64,000 nt of DNA, taken from Paractinoplanes ferrugineus (GTDB lineage Bacteria; Actinomycetota; Actinomycetes; Mycobacteriales; Micromonosporaceae). Both the position numbers and the translations under genes were made by a program. Positions 33,585-47,428 of the stretch are shown here, one piece after another; position 1 is the stretch's first letter, and every line of letters begins with the position of its first letter. The stretch spans positions 30,241 through 94,240 of the forward strand of contig NZ_BOMM01000020.1 in the NCBI RefSeq assembly GCF_016862195.1, written 5' to 3'. A model generated the notes under the pieces. It did no database searches, had not been told where the DNA came from, and saw only the letters and a list, made by a program, of their open reading frames with translations.

Positions 33585-36068
33585 ATGGTCGCCGTGGTGG
33601 TGGTGAGCCACAGCCGTGCCCTGGCCCGGGCCGCCGTGGCGCTGGCCGCCGAGATGGCGCCCACCGCCCGCATCGAGATCGCGGCCGGCCTCGACGAGAA
33701 GACGCTCGGCACCGATGCGACCGCGATCAGGTCCGCGCTGGCCGCCGCCGACGACGGCTCCGGCGTGGTGGTGCTGATGGACCTCGGCAGCGCCGTCCTC
33801 TCCGCCGAACTGGCTCTGGAGATGGTGGACGACGAACTGCGCTCACGCGTGCTCCTGTGCCCGGCGCCGCTGGTCGAGGGCCTGGTCGCCGCGGCCGTCG
33901 CGGCGGCCTCGGGAGCCGGCCGGGACGAGGTCGCGCGCGAGGCGATCGCCGGCCTGGCCGGCAAACAGGCACAGCTCGGCGAGGCGCCCGCTCCGGCCCA
34001 GCCGGCTCCGGCCCAGCCGGCTCCGGCCCGGCCCGGTGCCGCTCAGCCCGCTCCGGCGGGGGAGTTCGGGGCGGTGGCGACGGTGCGCGTGGGCAATCCG
34101 CACGGGCTGCATGCTCGGCCGGCGGCACGGCTGGTCACCGAGGCGCGCCGGCTCGACGCCGGGGTCGAGGTGCGCAACCGGACGACCGGGTCGGGGTGGG
34201 TGCCGGCCACCAGTCTGTCCCGGGTCGCCACGCTGGGGGCGCTGCGCGGCCACGAGATCGACGTGCGGGCGTCCGGGCCGCGGGCTCGCCAGGCGGTCGA
34301 CGAGATCGTCGCGGTGGCGGCCCGGCAGTTCGACGAGACGCCGCCGGAGCTCGAGAAGATCGGGGAGTGGGGCGGCGACGACCCGGTCGACGTCGGCAAA
34401 CTCGACGGGGCGACGACCGGCGTGCGCCGTGGACAGCCCGCCTCCGCCGGCATCGGCCTCGGACCGGCCTGGCGGCGGTCGAGCACCTCGCCGGACCTGC
34501 CCGACGAGCCGTCCCGGGGCGCCGACGCCGAGTGGCGGCGGGTGACCGACGCGGTCGCGGCGGTGCGCCGGGAGATCGACAAGATCTGGGAGGGCAACCC
34601 CGAGGCCAGCATCTTCGACGCGCACCTGCTCCTGCTCGACGATGCCGAGCTGCTCGGCGAGGCGCGCCGGCGGATCGACGCGGGCGCGGCGGCCCCGCCG
34701 GCCTTCCGGGGCGCGGCCGGCCTGATCGCGGCCGACTTCGACGCCCTCGAGGATCCCTATCTGCGCGGTCGTGGCGACGACGTGCACGCGGTGGCCGACC
34801 AGGTGCTGCGGGCGATGCTCGGCATCGCCGAGCGAACACCCGCGGGCGACGGCGTCCTGGTGGCGGCCGACCTCACCCCGGCCGAGGCGGCGACCCTTGA
34901 TCCCGTACGCGTCAAGGGGGTGCTCCTGGCGTTCGGCAGCGCCACCTCGCACGGCGCGATCCTGGCCCGCACCCGGGGGATCCCGATGGTGGTCGGAGCC
35001 GGCCCGGCGGTCCTGAGTGTCCCGCCCGGCGCGGCGGTGGCGCTGGACGGCTCCACCGGCGAGTTCGCCGTCAACCCGCCCGGCGACGTGCTGACCCGGT
35101 TCCGGGAGCGGGCCGCCTCGCGGTCGGCACGCGCCCGCGCCGCCGGGTCCCGCGCCCACCAGCCGGCCGTGACCGCCGACGGCGTGCGCATCGAGGTCGC
35201 CGCCAACATCGGCTCGCTCGCCGACGCGACCGCCGCCGCCGAGCACGGCGCCGATCTGGCCGGTCTGGTGCGCACCGAGTTCCTCTTCCTCGACCGGGCC
35301 GCCGCCCCCGGTGCCGACGAGCAGTTCGCCACCTATCGGCAGCTCGCCGCGGCCCTCGGCGGCCGGCGGATCACGCTGCGCACGCTCGACGTGGGCGGGG
35401 ACAAGCCGCTGCGCTACGCGCCGGCGCCGCACGAGCAGAACCCCTTCCTGGGCGTACGGGGTATCCGCCACTCCCTCGCCCACCCGGCCCTGTTCGCCGA
35501 GCAGCTCCTCGCGATCGCCCGGGTGGCCCGCGAGACACCGGTGAGCGTCATGTTTCCGATGGTCAGCACGGTGGCCGAGATCGTGGCGGCCCGGCGCATG
35601 CTCGACGACGCCCTGGCGCGCACCGGACCGGCGGCGGGACTGCGGGTCGGCATCATGGTCGAGGTGCCGGCCGCCGCGTTGCGGGCCGCGGCCTTCACCC
35701 CGTACGTCGACTTCGTCAGCGTGGGCACCAACGACCTGACGCAGTACACCCTGGCCGCGGAGCGGGGCAATGCCGCCGTGCCGGCGGACGGCCTCGACCC
35801 GGCGGTGCTCCGCCTGGTCGGCGGGATCTGCCGGCGGGCCGGTGTGCCGGTCGCGGTCTGCGGGGAGCTGGCCGGCGACGAGGCGGCCGTGCCGTTGCTG
35901 ACGGCCCTCGGCGTACGCGAACTGAGTGTCGCGCCGCCCGCCGTGCCGCTGGTGAAGGAGGCCGTCCGGGCCACCCGGCTCGACCTCGCCGGTCCGCTCG
36001 CGGAACGCGCGCTCGAACTCGCCGACGCCGCCGATGTACGCCGCTTGTCGGTCCAATCCGGGCGCTGA
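33585..36068 (+). CDS. dhaM: DhaM-HPr-Enzyme I fusion phosphotransferase
   Basis: Multiphosphoryl-transfer protein of 827 aa that feeds PEP phosphate to DhaL-ADP. Residues 1-125 are an EIIA-Man-type DhaM domain with phospho-His H9 (VVVVSHS). A Pro/Ala linker (about 133-158, built on a 15-bp repeat) leads to HPr with H176 in GNPHGLHARPAARL. A full Enzyme I follows (about 265-827): swivelling His H456 in ATSHGAILARTRGIP, PEP-binding GVRGIRHSL and TNDLTQYTLA, and active-site C759 in AVCGELAGD. E. coli DhaM carries only a shortened EI; here the complete PEP-binding barrel is present, so the protein could work without separate EI and HPr. Confidence 0.94.
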   Translation: MVAVVVVSHSRALARAAVALAAEMAPTARIEIAAGLDEKTLGTDATAIRSALAAADDGSGVVVLMDLGSAVLSAELALEMVDDELRSRVLLCPAPLVEGLVAAAVAAASGAGRDEVAREAIAGLAGKQAQLGEAPAPAQPAPAQPAPARPGAAQPAPAGEFGAVATVRVGNPHGLHARPAARLVTEARRLDAGVEVRNRTTGSGWVPATSLSRVATLGALRGHEIDVRASGPRARQAVDEIVAVAARQFDETPPELEKIGEWGGDDPVDVGKLDGATTGVRRGQPASAGIGLGPAWRRSSTSPDLPDEPSRGADAEWRRVTDAVAAVRREIDKIWEGNPEASIFDAHLLLLDDAELLGEARRRIDAGAAAPPAFRGAAGLIAADFDALEDPYLRGRGDDVHAVADQVLRAMLGIAERTPAGDGVLVAADLTPAEAATLDPVRVKGVLLAFGSATSHGAILARTRGIPMVVGAGPAVLSVPPGAAVALDGSTGEFAVNPPGDVLTRFRERAASRSARARAAGSRAHQPAVTADGVRIEVAANIGSLADATAAAEHGADLAGLVRTEFLFLDRAAAPGADEQFATYRQLAAALGGRRITLRTLDVGGDKPLRYAPAPHEQNPFLGVRGIRHSLAHPALFAEQLLAIARVARETPVSVMFPMVSTVAEIVAARRMLDDALARTGPAAGLRVGIMVEVPAAALRAAAFTPYVDFVSVGTNDLTQYTLAAERGNAAVPADGLDPAVLRLVGGICRRAGVPVAVCGELAGDEAAVPLLTALGVRELSVAPPAVPLVKEAVRATRLDLAGPLAERALELADAADVRRLSVQSGR
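33985..34065. repeat. 15-bp repeat coding the DhaM linker
   Basis: About three tandem copies of a CCAGCCGGCTCCGGC unit encode PAPAQPAPAQPAPAR between the DhaM and HPr domains. It is an in-frame minisatellite and so may vary in length between strains. Confidence 0.7.
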
Positions 36069-36089
36069 TACAAAACGAACATTCAGGCC

Positions 36090-36117
36090 ATCGCTCGGGT
36101 CATATGACCTGAGCGAT
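36090..36117. promoter_or_regulatory. 28-bp palindrome between dhaM and the nuclease gene
   Basis: The sequence from 36090 to 36117, with centre GGTCATATGACC, is an inverted repeat with a single mismatched pair that becomes G-U in RNA. It lies 21 bp after the dhaM stop and 113 bp before the nuclease start. It may be a terminator for the dha operon or a repressor site. A degenerate run of GTTC/GTTA words at 36134-36157 resembles, but does not prove, a PHO box. Confidence 0.5.
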
Positions 36118-36230
36118 ATGGTCGATCCGGCCGTGGTTCGCCCGCGTTCCCGTTACCTTCCGGAAAGTCTCCCGTCATCGGTTCTCATTAGTCTCCTGCG
36201 GGATCGACAACCTTCGGAGGAAACTTTTCG

Positions 36231-40982
<4,752 letters not shown>

Positions 40983-40988
40983 TCCCTC

Positions 40989-41016
40989 GGCCCCCGGGTC
41001 CGTCGACCCGGGGGCC
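40989..41016 (+). terminator. 12-bp stem terminator after the nuclease gene
   Basis: GGCCCCCGGGTC (40989-41000) and GACCCGGGGGCC (41005-41016) are exact complements around a CGTC loop, 6 bp after the stop codon. A strong hairpin without a T-tract. Confidence 0.75.
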
Positions 41017-41184
41017 ACTCCACTCCCTCACCGCCGAGCCCACGTTCCGTCCCTCACCGCCGAACTGACCACCCTGACCTCCACTGTGGCCGCCCAGGCG
41101 TTCTTGGCCGCGCCGGCCGCTTCGCCACTCGCACGTCCTCGCAATCGGACGGCTCCGGCGACTCGAACGCCTTCGCGACCGCGA

Positions 41185-41236
41185 CTTCCTCGAAAAGGGC
41201 TCTCGAACGCTGGGGAGGCCCCTTCTTCAGCGAAGT
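41185..41236. repeat. Palindromic element, third copy
   Basis: An imperfect inverted repeat: left arm CTTCCTCGAAAAGGG (41185-41199), right arm ending CCTTCTTCAGCGAAGT (41236). It is similar in both sequence and hidden reading (NFAEEGAS on the minus strand) to the element at 24727-24778. Confidence 0.6.
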
Positions 41237-41490
41237 TGCGGTGTCCTAGCCGCTTTCGCGGCTTCCCCGGCCGCCGCAAGAGCGACAAATCCCCTTAAGT
41301 TTCCGTCCTCATTAGACCACCGTCCCGCATTCTGGCCGTGGCTCCCATCAAGTGGACGCGATCATCGACCCGAGCGCGGCACTGAGAACGCGAGCCGCCC
41401 GGAAGGCCGGCGCTGGTTCCTGCCCCTGCGCAAGCAACAGCACTACGGCCGCCGCCGGACGGGGACGGGGCGATCGCGGGGGCGTGCGCT

Positions 41491-41558
41491 GCCCCGCGCC
41501 CCGCGCCCCGCGCCCGCGCCCCGCGCCCCGCGCCGCCCCGCGCCCCGCGCCCCGCGCG
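41491..41558. repeat. CCCCGCG heptanucleotide array
   Basis: About nine tandem, slightly irregular copies of CCCCGCG cover 41491-41558. This simple-sequence tract is likely to be prone to slippage and to sequencing error. Confidence 0.8.
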
Positions 41559-41663
41559 TGCGAAAGCCAAACCCTGGCTACGAGGGGGAGAGGGGCAGTA
41601 ACCCCGGCATTCCTCACGAAGCGCGCATACCGGCGACAGGTAAGGGGGGAGCCGGGGTGGGCG

Positions 41664-43154
41664 CTACATCGGACGGGACAGGCGGTAGTAGGCCTGGTTC
41701 CAGCGGACGCGGTCGGCGAAATCGTAGGGGGTGGTGCGCTCGTCGATGAGGAGCAGTTCGGTGCGGACCATCTCGGCGAAGTCGCGGAGCGTCTCGGCGC
41801 CTACGGCCTGGGTCATGACGGTGTGGTGGGGGCCGCCGGCGGTGAGCCAGCACTCCGTGGAGGTGGAGAGGGACGGGGCCGGCTTCCAGACGGCGCGGGC
41901 TACCGGCAGGTTGGGCAGGGGCTCGTCCGGGGGGACCACCTCGACCGTGTTGGCGACGAAGCGGAAGCGGTCGCCCAGGTCGGCCAGGCCGATGACCACG
42001 CCGGGGCCGGGGGCGGCGTCGAAGACCAGGCGCACCGGGTCCTCGCGGCCGCCGATGCCGAGGGGGTGGATCTCGGCGCGGGGGCGGTCGGCGGCGATCG
42101 TGGGGCAGACCTCGAGCATGTGGGCGCCCAAGATCTTGGGCTCGCCCGGGCCGAAGTGGTAGGTGTAGTCCTCCATGAAGGAGGTGCCACGGCCGGTGCC
42201 CTCGCCCATTTTCTTGACGGTGGCCAGCAGCGCCGAGGTCTTCCAGTCGCCTTCGCCGCCGAAGCCGTAGCCGTCGGCCATCAGGCGTTGCACCGCCAGG
42301 CCGGGCAGCTGCCGGAGGCCACCCAGGTCTTCGAAGTTGGTCGTGAACGCGCCGAAGCCGCCCTCGGTCAGGAACTGCCGGAGCCCCGCCTCGATCTGCG
42401 CGGCATAGCGCAGGGAGTCATGCCGATCGCCGTCCTTGCGCAGCGAGGGCGACAGATCGTAGACGTCGGAGTACTCCGCCACGAGCGCGTCCACGGCGGC
42501 CGGGGACACCGCGTCCACCAGGGCGACGAGGTCGTTCACCCCGTACGTGTTGACGGAGACCCCGAAGCGCAACTCGGCCTCGACCTTGTCGCCCTCGGTG
42601 ACCGCGACGTCCCGCATGTTGTCGCCGAAGCGGGCCAGCCGCAGGGTTCGCAGGTGGGCGAAGCCCGCCGCGGCCCGGATCCACGCGTCGATGCGCCGCG
42701 CCACCTCGGGGTCGGCCGCGTGCCCGGCCACCGTCTTGCGCGGCACGCCCAGCCGGGCCTGGATGAACCCGAACTCGCGGTCGCCGTGGGCGGCCTGGTT
42801 GAGGTTCATGAAGTCCATGTCGATGGTCGCCCAGGGCAGCGACTGGTTGTGCTGGGTGTGCAGGTGCAGGAGTGGTTTGCGCAGCGTGTCGAGCCCGGTG
42901 ATCCACATCTTGGCCGGCGAGAACGTGTGCATCCAGGCGATCACGCCCAGCACGCCGGGGTCGGCGTTGGCCTCGAGCATGGTCTGCCGGATGGCGACCG
43001 AGTCGGTGAGCACCGGCCGGCTGACGATCTCGGCGCTGAGGCCGGCCGCGGTCAGCTGGGCCTGGATCTCAGCCGACTGGTCGGCCACCTGCTGCAGCGT
43101 CTCCGGGCCGTAGAGGTGCTGACTTCCGGTCAGGAACCAGATCTGGGGCTTCAT
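41664..43154 (-). CDS. araA: L-arabinose isomerase
   Basis: Converts L-arabinose to L-ribulose, 496 aa against about 500 in E. coli. Signatures: [20 protein letters not shown] at the start, [33 protein letters not shown] (metal-ligand Glu) and [16 protein letters not shown] with the second Glu and the His. The ATG at 43154 overlaps the araD stop by 4 bp (ATGA). Last gene of araB-araD-araA. Cytoplasmic, Mn-dependent in this family. Confidence 0.97.
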   Translation of the reverse strand: MKPQIWFLTGSQHLYGPETLQQVADQSAEIQAQLTAAGLSAEIVSRPVLTDSVAIRQTMLEANADPGVLGVIAWMHTFSPAKMWITGLDTLRKPLLHLHTQHNQSLPWATIDMDFMNLNQAAHGDREFGFIQARLGVPRKTVAGHAADPEVARRIDAWIRAAAGFAHLRTLRLARFGDNMRDVAVTEGDKVEAELRFGVSVNTYGVNDLVALVDAVSPAAVDALVAEYSDVYDLSPSLRKDGDRHDSLRYAAQIEAGLRQFLTEGGFGAFTTNFEDLGGLRQLPGLAVQRLMADGYGFGGEGDWKTSALLATVKKMGEGTGRGTSFMEDYTYHFGPGEPKILGAHMLEVCPTIAADRPRAEIHPLGIGGREDPVRLVFDAAPGPGVVIGLADLGDRFRFVANTVEVVPPDEPLPNLPVARAVWKPAPSLSTSTECWLTAGGPHHTVMTQAVGAETLRDFAEMVRTELLLIDERTTPYDFADRVRWNQAYYRLSRPM

Positions 43155-43822
43155 GCGGCGGGCTCCTGTCCGTAGACGTTCTGGTAGCGGGCGTAGAGGG
43201 AATCGATGTCGGCCTGCGCGATCGGGACCGGCCGGCCGAGCTGGCAGGCGATGTGCACGGTGCGGGCGACGTCCTCGCACATGACGGCGGCCTTGACCGC
43301 GTCGCGGGCGGAGCGACCGATGGTGAAGACGCCGTGGTTACGCATCAGCACGGCGGGGGAGCGGTGGTCACGCAGCGTCTCGACGATGCCGCGACCGATC
43401 GAGTCGTCGCCGATGAGCGCGAACGGGCCGACCGGGATCTCGCCGCCGAACTCGTCGGCGATCATCGTCAGGACGCAGGGGATGGCCTCGGCTCGGGCGG
43501 ACCAGGCGGTGGCGTACGTCGAGTGGGTGTGCACGACGCCCATGACGTGCGGCAGGTGCTTGTAGACGTACGCGTGCGCGGCCGTGTCGGAGGACGGCTT
43601 GTGCTCGCCCTCGACCAGGTTGCCGTCGAGGTCGGTGACCACCATCCGGTCCGCCGTGATCTCGTCGTAGGAGACTCCGGAGGGCTTGATGACCAGCAGG
43701 TCCGCACCCGGTACCCGGGCCGACACGTTGCCGGCGGTCCACACCACCAGGTCGTTGCGGGGCAGCTCGGCGTGCAGGTCGGCAACCTGCTGCTTGATCT
43801 CCTTGACGAGCCCGCTGATCAT
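43151..43822 (-). CDS. araD: L-ribulose-5-phosphate 4-epimerase
   Basis: Class II aldolase-fold epimerase of 223 aa, making D-xylulose-5-phosphate. Zinc ligands are in [14 protein letters not shown] (two His) and [22 protein letters not shown] and [11 protein letters not shown] are the phosphate-binding loops. ATGA overlaps with araB upstream and araA downstream make the three genes a single coupled unit. Confidence 0.96.
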   Translation of the reverse strand: MISGLVKEIKQQVADLHAELPRNDLVVWTAGNVSARVPGADLLVIKPSGVSYDEITADRMVVTDLDGNLVEGEHKPSSDTAAHAYVYKHLPHVMGVVHTHSTYATAWSARAEAIPCVLTMIADEFGGEIPVGPFALIGDDSIGRGIVETLRDHRSPAVLMRNHGVFTIGRSARDAVKAAVMCEDVARTVHIACQLGRPVPIAQADIDSLYARYQNVYGQEPAA

Positions 43823-45483
43823 GCCGCACCGTCCGGCCGCGAGCCGGCCGTCGCGCCGGTCACCCGGCGTTGCACCGTCCGCAGCTTGCGCATGACCCGG
43901 TTGTCGCCCCGGCCGAAGTAGTCGTGCAGCACCGAATACTCGGCGTACAACTCGTCGTAGATCGCGGCCGCCTCGGGGTCCGGCCGGTAGGCGCCGGCCG
44001 AGACCCGGCCCATCGCCGCCGCGGCCTCGCGCACCGACGGGTAGGCGCCGGCCGCCGCGGCCGCGTGGATCGCCGAACCCAGCGCCGGTCCCTGGTCGGA
44101 GCCGATCACCGACAACGGCATGTTGAGCACGTCCGCGTAGATCTGCATGAGCAGCTCGTTCTTCAGCAGCCCCCCGGCCGCGATGAACTCCCGCACCGGC
44201 ACGCCGGCCTCGTTGAACGTCTCGACGATCTTGCGGGTGCCGAACGCGGTCGCCTCGATCAGCGCGCGGTAGACGTCGGCCGGCCTGGTCGCCAGCGTCT
44301 CGCCGATCAGCAGTCCGGACAGCTCGTGGTCGACGAGCACGGAGCGGTTGCCGTTGTGCCAGTCGAGCGCGAGCAGGCCGTGCTGCCCCGGTTTCTGCCG
44401 CGCCGCCTGCGCCGTCAGCGATTCATGGGTGTACGCCTCGCCGAGGTTGGCCACGTAGTGCCCGAAGATGTCGCCGACCCCGGACTGGCCCGCCTCGTAG
44501 CCCCACAACCCGGCGACGATCCCGCCGTCGACGACCCCGCACATGCCGGGGACCTCGCGCACCTCGTCGCCGTTCATCACGTGGCAGGTGGACGTGCCCA
44601 TGATCGCGACCAGCTGGCCGGGCTCGAGCGCTTTCGCGGCGGCGCTGGTGACGTGCGCGTCGACGTTGCCGACCGCGACCGCGATGCCCTCGGGCAGGCC
44701 GGTCCAGGAGGCGGCCTCGGCGGTCAGGGTGCCGGCGGAGTCGCCCAACTGCCCGATCGGCTGTTCCAGCTTCTCGGCGACGAAGTCACGGAACCGCGGA
44801 TTGAGCTCGGCCAGGAACTCCGGCGTCGGGTAGTGACCCTCCTGGCGGATCCCCTTGTAACCGGCGGTGCAGGCGTTGCGGACGTAACTGCCGGTGAGCT
44901 GCCAGACGATCCAGTCGGCCGCCTCGACCCAGCGCTCGGTCGCCGCGTACGCCTGCGGGTCCTCCTCCAGAAGTTGCAGGCCCTTCGCGAACTCCCACTC
45001 CGAGGAGATCAGCCCGCCGTACCGGGGGAGCCACGACTCGCCGCGCTTCGCGGCGAGTTCGTTGATGCGGTCCGCTTGCGCCTGGGCCGCGTGATGCTTC
45101 CAGAGCTTGACGTACGCGTGCGGCCGGCTCGCCCATTCGTCGAGCTCGCACAGCGGTGTCCCGTCGGCCCGGGTCGGCACCATGGTGCAGGCCGTGAAGT
45201 CGGTGCCGACGCCGATGACGTGCGCGGGGTCGACGCCGGCGGCGGTCAGCGCGGCCGGCACGGCGGTCTTGAGCACGTCGACGTAGTCGGACGGAACCTG
45301 TAGCGCCCAGTCGTGCCCGAGCGGGGTGCCGTCGGGCAGCGCCTCGGTGAGCACGGCGTGCCGGTAGTCGTGCACCGCGGAGCCGAGTTCGGCGCCGTCG
45401 GACACGCGCACCACGACCGCGCGGCCGGAGAGGGTGCCGTAATCGACACCGACCACGCAGGCCACGGAGGGGTCAACGGGCAT
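43819..45483 (-). CDS. araB: Ribulokinase
   Basis: FGGY-family kinase of 554 aa that phosphorylates L-ribulose with ATP. It begins VACVVGVDYGTLSGRAVVVR (ATP-phosphate loop). GVGTDFTACTMVPT and the C-terminal FIAAGGLLKNELLMQIYADV plus DQGPALGSAIHAA are typical of AraB. First gene of the operon, with the start at 45483 behind GGGAGGTAA. Two LacI-type sites lie 47-109 bp upstream. Confidence 0.96.
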   Translation of the reverse strand: MPVDPSVACVVGVDYGTLSGRAVVVRVSDGAELGSAVHDYRHAVLTEALPDGTPLGHDWALQVPSDYVDVLKTAVPAALTAAGVDPAHVIGVGTDFTACTMVPTRADGTPLCELDEWASRPHAYVKLWKHHAAQAQADRINELAAKRGESWLPRYGGLISSEWEFAKGLQLLEEDPQAYAATERWVEAADWIVWQLTGSYVRNACTAGYKGIRQEGHYPTPEFLAELNPRFRDFVAEKLEQPIGQLGDSAGTLTAEAASWTGLPEGIAVAVGNVDAHVTSAAAKALEPGQLVAIMGTSTCHVMNGDEVREVPGMCGVVDGGIVAGLWGYEAGQSGVGDIFGHYVANLGEAYTHESLTAQAARQKPGQHGLLALDWHNGNRSVLVDHELSGLLIGETLATRPADVYRALIEATAFGTRKIVETFNEAGVPVREFIAAGGLLKNELLMQIYADVLNMPLSVIGSDQGPALGSAIHAAAAAGAYPSVREAAAAMGRVSAGAYRPDPEAAAIYDELYAEYSVLHDYFGRGDNRVMRKLRTVQRRVTGATAGSRPDGAA

Positions 45484-45529
45484 GAGGGTTACCTCCCGCT
45501 TTCGGGGATGTTGCGGCGCTGTGCCAGCA

Positions 45530-45591
45530 TTGTTATCGCTAACAAAGCAGGTGTCAACGCCGCTCCGGGTGACCCGTTGTTATCGCTAACA
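45530..45591. promoter_or_regulatory. Two LacI-type operators before araB
   Basis: TGTTATCGCTAACA occurs twice, at 45531-45544 and 45578-45591, 47 bp apart. The arms TGTTA/TAACA are perfectly inverted around TCGC, the shape of LacI-family sites. The two boxes straddle the likely araB promoter. The cognate regulator is not adjacent; the LacI gene at 55258 is a candidate, but its own operon carries a different palindrome. Confidence 0.8.
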
Positions 45592-45866
45592 CGATATTGA
45601 TACACGTGCCGACGCGTTCGTTCGTGTGGGTTTGCCGGGCCCGTCGGCGACCCGGCCCGCGCTCGTCCCGGCCAGGGATCCCGCAGCGTAGCGGGTCGGC
45701 GCCGGGCGATCGGGAGCCGTCGGCGGGCCGCTCCTCAAGATCATCAGGGCGGTGCGGATGTGCGGGTCCGTGTCCCCGCCGAGGGCCGTCGTGACCCGCG
45801 GCCACGGCGCGAGCCGGCTCCTGGAGGTCTCTCCATGAGCCGGTTCACACTCGGTGCCGCCGACAG
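45592..45866. other. Intergenic region upstream of the ara operators, no gene seen
   Basis: Together with the operator region, about 380 bp separate araB from the stop codon of the DHA2 transporter, which is transcribed toward it. No conserved frame, RNA or convincing hairpin was recognised here. Confidence 0.5.
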
Positions 45867-47315
45867 CTACTTCCGCAGGTCGACCGGCTCGACCGGGAGG
45901 TCGTCGACGCCGTGGGCGGCTGCCTCGGCGGCCCGCTTGCGGGCCGGCGGCAGGGCCAGGGACGCGGCGATCGCCAGCGCCGCGACCGCCGCGCACACCC
46001 AGAATCCGACGGTGAAGGCGTGATCGGTGGGGATGCCCTGCGGTGTGGTGTCGGAGGCGACGACGGCCGCCACCACCGCGCTGCCGACGCTGCCGCCGAC
46101 CGTCCGGACGATCGCGTTGACGCTTGTCGCCTCGCCGGTCTGGGTGGCCGGGACGGTCTCGATGATCGCGTTGGACATGGCGGCGAACGCCAGGCCGATG
46201 CCGATGCCGGTGAGCACGCCCGACACCAGCAGGTGCCACACGTGGTCGTGGATGACCGCCGGCAGGGCGAACGCCGCGGTCACCGCGACCGAGCCGAGGA
46301 GCAGCGGCAGCCGCGGGCCGTAACGGCGCTCCAGCAGACCCGACAGCGGCCCGAAGACCAGCATCATCAGGGTCGTCGGCAGCAGGAACAGGCCGGCCTG
46401 CGACACGCTCTTGCCGAAGCCGTGACCGGTGGCGGCGGGCAGTTCGAGCAGCGTCGGGATCAGCAGGAACGTGCCGAACATGGCGAACCCGAAGGCCAGG
46501 CCGACCAGGTTGGTGGTCCAGACGCCGCGCAGTGCCATCAGCTTCATGTCGATCAGCGGCTCGGCGACCCGCAACTCGGTCCGGGCGAACACGAGCAGGG
46601 CGAGCGCCCCGACGATCAGCAACGTCACGGTCTTGGCGTCGGTCCAGCCCCACTGGCGGCCCTTGCTGATCGCGAGGAGCAGGCTGACCAGCGACACCGA
46701 CAGGATCAGCGCGCCGAGCCAGTCGAGCCGGCCGGGGGTGCGAACCGGCGACTCGGGCACGCCCACCGCGACGCCGGCCAGGGCCACCGCGATCAGCACC
46801 AGCGGCAGCCAGAACAGCCAGTGCCAGGAGAGGTGGTCGACGATCGGCCCGGCGGCCACGATGCCCAGGCCCGCGCCGATGCCGAAGATCGCCGACAGCA
46901 GGCCGACGACCACGCCGACCTTCTCCCGGGGCAACTCGTCGCGGACGATGCCGATGGACAGCGGCAGGATGGCGCCGGCCGCACCCTGCAGGGCGCGCGC
47001 CGCGATCAACACCGGCAGGCTGGGGGCGAGCGCGGCGACCAGGGTTCCGGCGGCGAGGATCACCAGGACCACGAGGAGTACGCGTCGTTTGCCGACCATG
47101 TCGCCGAGCCGGCCGAGGATCGGGGTGAGGACCGACGCGGCCAGCAGATAGGCGGTCAGCACCCAGCTGATGTCCTCGGTGGAGGCGCCCAGGTCCTTCC
47201 CGATCACCGGGAGCGCGGGCGCGACCAGGGACTGGAGCACCGCGAAGGCGAGACCGCCGAGCGACAGGAAGAGCACCACGAGCGTACTGCTGCGGGGTTG
47301 GGAGTTTGCCGTCAT
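45867..47315 (-). CDS. DHA2-family MFS drug/metabolite exporter
   Basis: Membrane transporter of 482 aa, the length of 14-helix DHA2 exporters. The antiporter motif C region (SIFGIGAGLGIVAAGPIVD) and the loop-2/3 motif LGRLGDMVGKRRVLL are present. The ATG at 47315 (MTANSQPRSS) follows GGGGGA; a longer frame to 47354 would run into the operator. Divergent from a TetR repressor with paired operators between them, the usual layout for an inducible efflux pump. Confidence 0.92.
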   Translation of the reverse strand: MTANSQPRSSTLVVLFLSLGGLAFAVLQSLVAPALPVIGKDLGASTEDISWVLTAYLLAASVLTPILGRLGDMVGKRRVLLVVLVILAAGTLVAALAPSLPVLIAARALQGAAGAILPLSIGIVRDELPREKVGVVVGLLSAIFGIGAGLGIVAAGPIVDHLSWHWLFWLPLVLIAVALAGVAVGVPESPVRTPGRLDWLGALILSVSLVSLLLAISKGRQWGWTDAKTVTLLIVGALALLVFARTELRVAEPLIDMKLMALRGVWTTNLVGLAFGFAMFGTFLLIPTLLELPAATGHGFGKSVSQAGLFLLPTTLMMLVFGPLSGLLERRYGPRLPLLLGSVAVTAAFALPAVIHDHVWHLLVSGVLTGIGIGLAFAAMSNAIIETVPATQTGEATSVNAIVRTVGGSVGSAVVAAVVASDTTPQGIPTDHAFTVGFWVCAAVAALAIAASLALPPARKRAAEAAAHGVDDLPVEPVDLRK

Positions 47316-47333
47316 GAATGTCCCCCGAGACAA

Positions 47334-47397
47334 GTAAACAATTGCTGACTTCACCGACGCTATCCGGTCCGCGGCCGCTAAGTCAACGATCGTTTAC
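47334..47397. promoter_or_regulatory. Paired TetR operators
   Basis: GTAAACAATTGCTGACTT (47334-47351) and, inverted, GTAAACGATCGTTGACTT (47380-47397) match at 15 of 18 positions. Each is itself a rough palindrome. They sit next to the start of the exporter and upstream of the tetR GTG at 47429, so one repressor could control both genes. Confidence 0.75.
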
Positions 47398-47428
47398 ATG
47401 AGGTGCGACGCCGGTTACGCTTCCCGGC

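Larger units (their letters stand above)
41017..41663. other. Intergenic region with repeats, no supported gene
   Basis: About 650 bp between the nuclease gene and the 3' end of araA. It contains the third palindromic element (41185-41236), a small GCCGC-TTTC-GCGGC hairpin near 41250, and the CCCCGCG heptamer array (41491-41558). Short frames exist on both strands but have repeat-derived composition and no homologous motif. Confidence 0.6.

Noticed and set aside
36134..36157. PHO box upstream of the nuclease/nucleotidase
   Set aside because: GTTC/GTTA words are present but the 11-bp direct-repeat spacing is not kept, so it is mentioned only as a hint.
41028..41288. An 86-codon minus-strand frame reading NFAEEGAS
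   Set aside because: Its only recognisable part is the palindromic element shared with 24727-24778, so it is repeat-derived rather than a gene.
41352..43175. A 607-codon plus-strand frame opposite araA
   Set aside because: Starts in the heptamer repeat and runs antisense to araA; composition is shadow-like.
45597..45836. Possible small genes between araB and the DHA2 exporter
   Set aside because: Short Arg/Pro/Ser-rich frames on either strand, no ribosome site of note and no recognisable homology.
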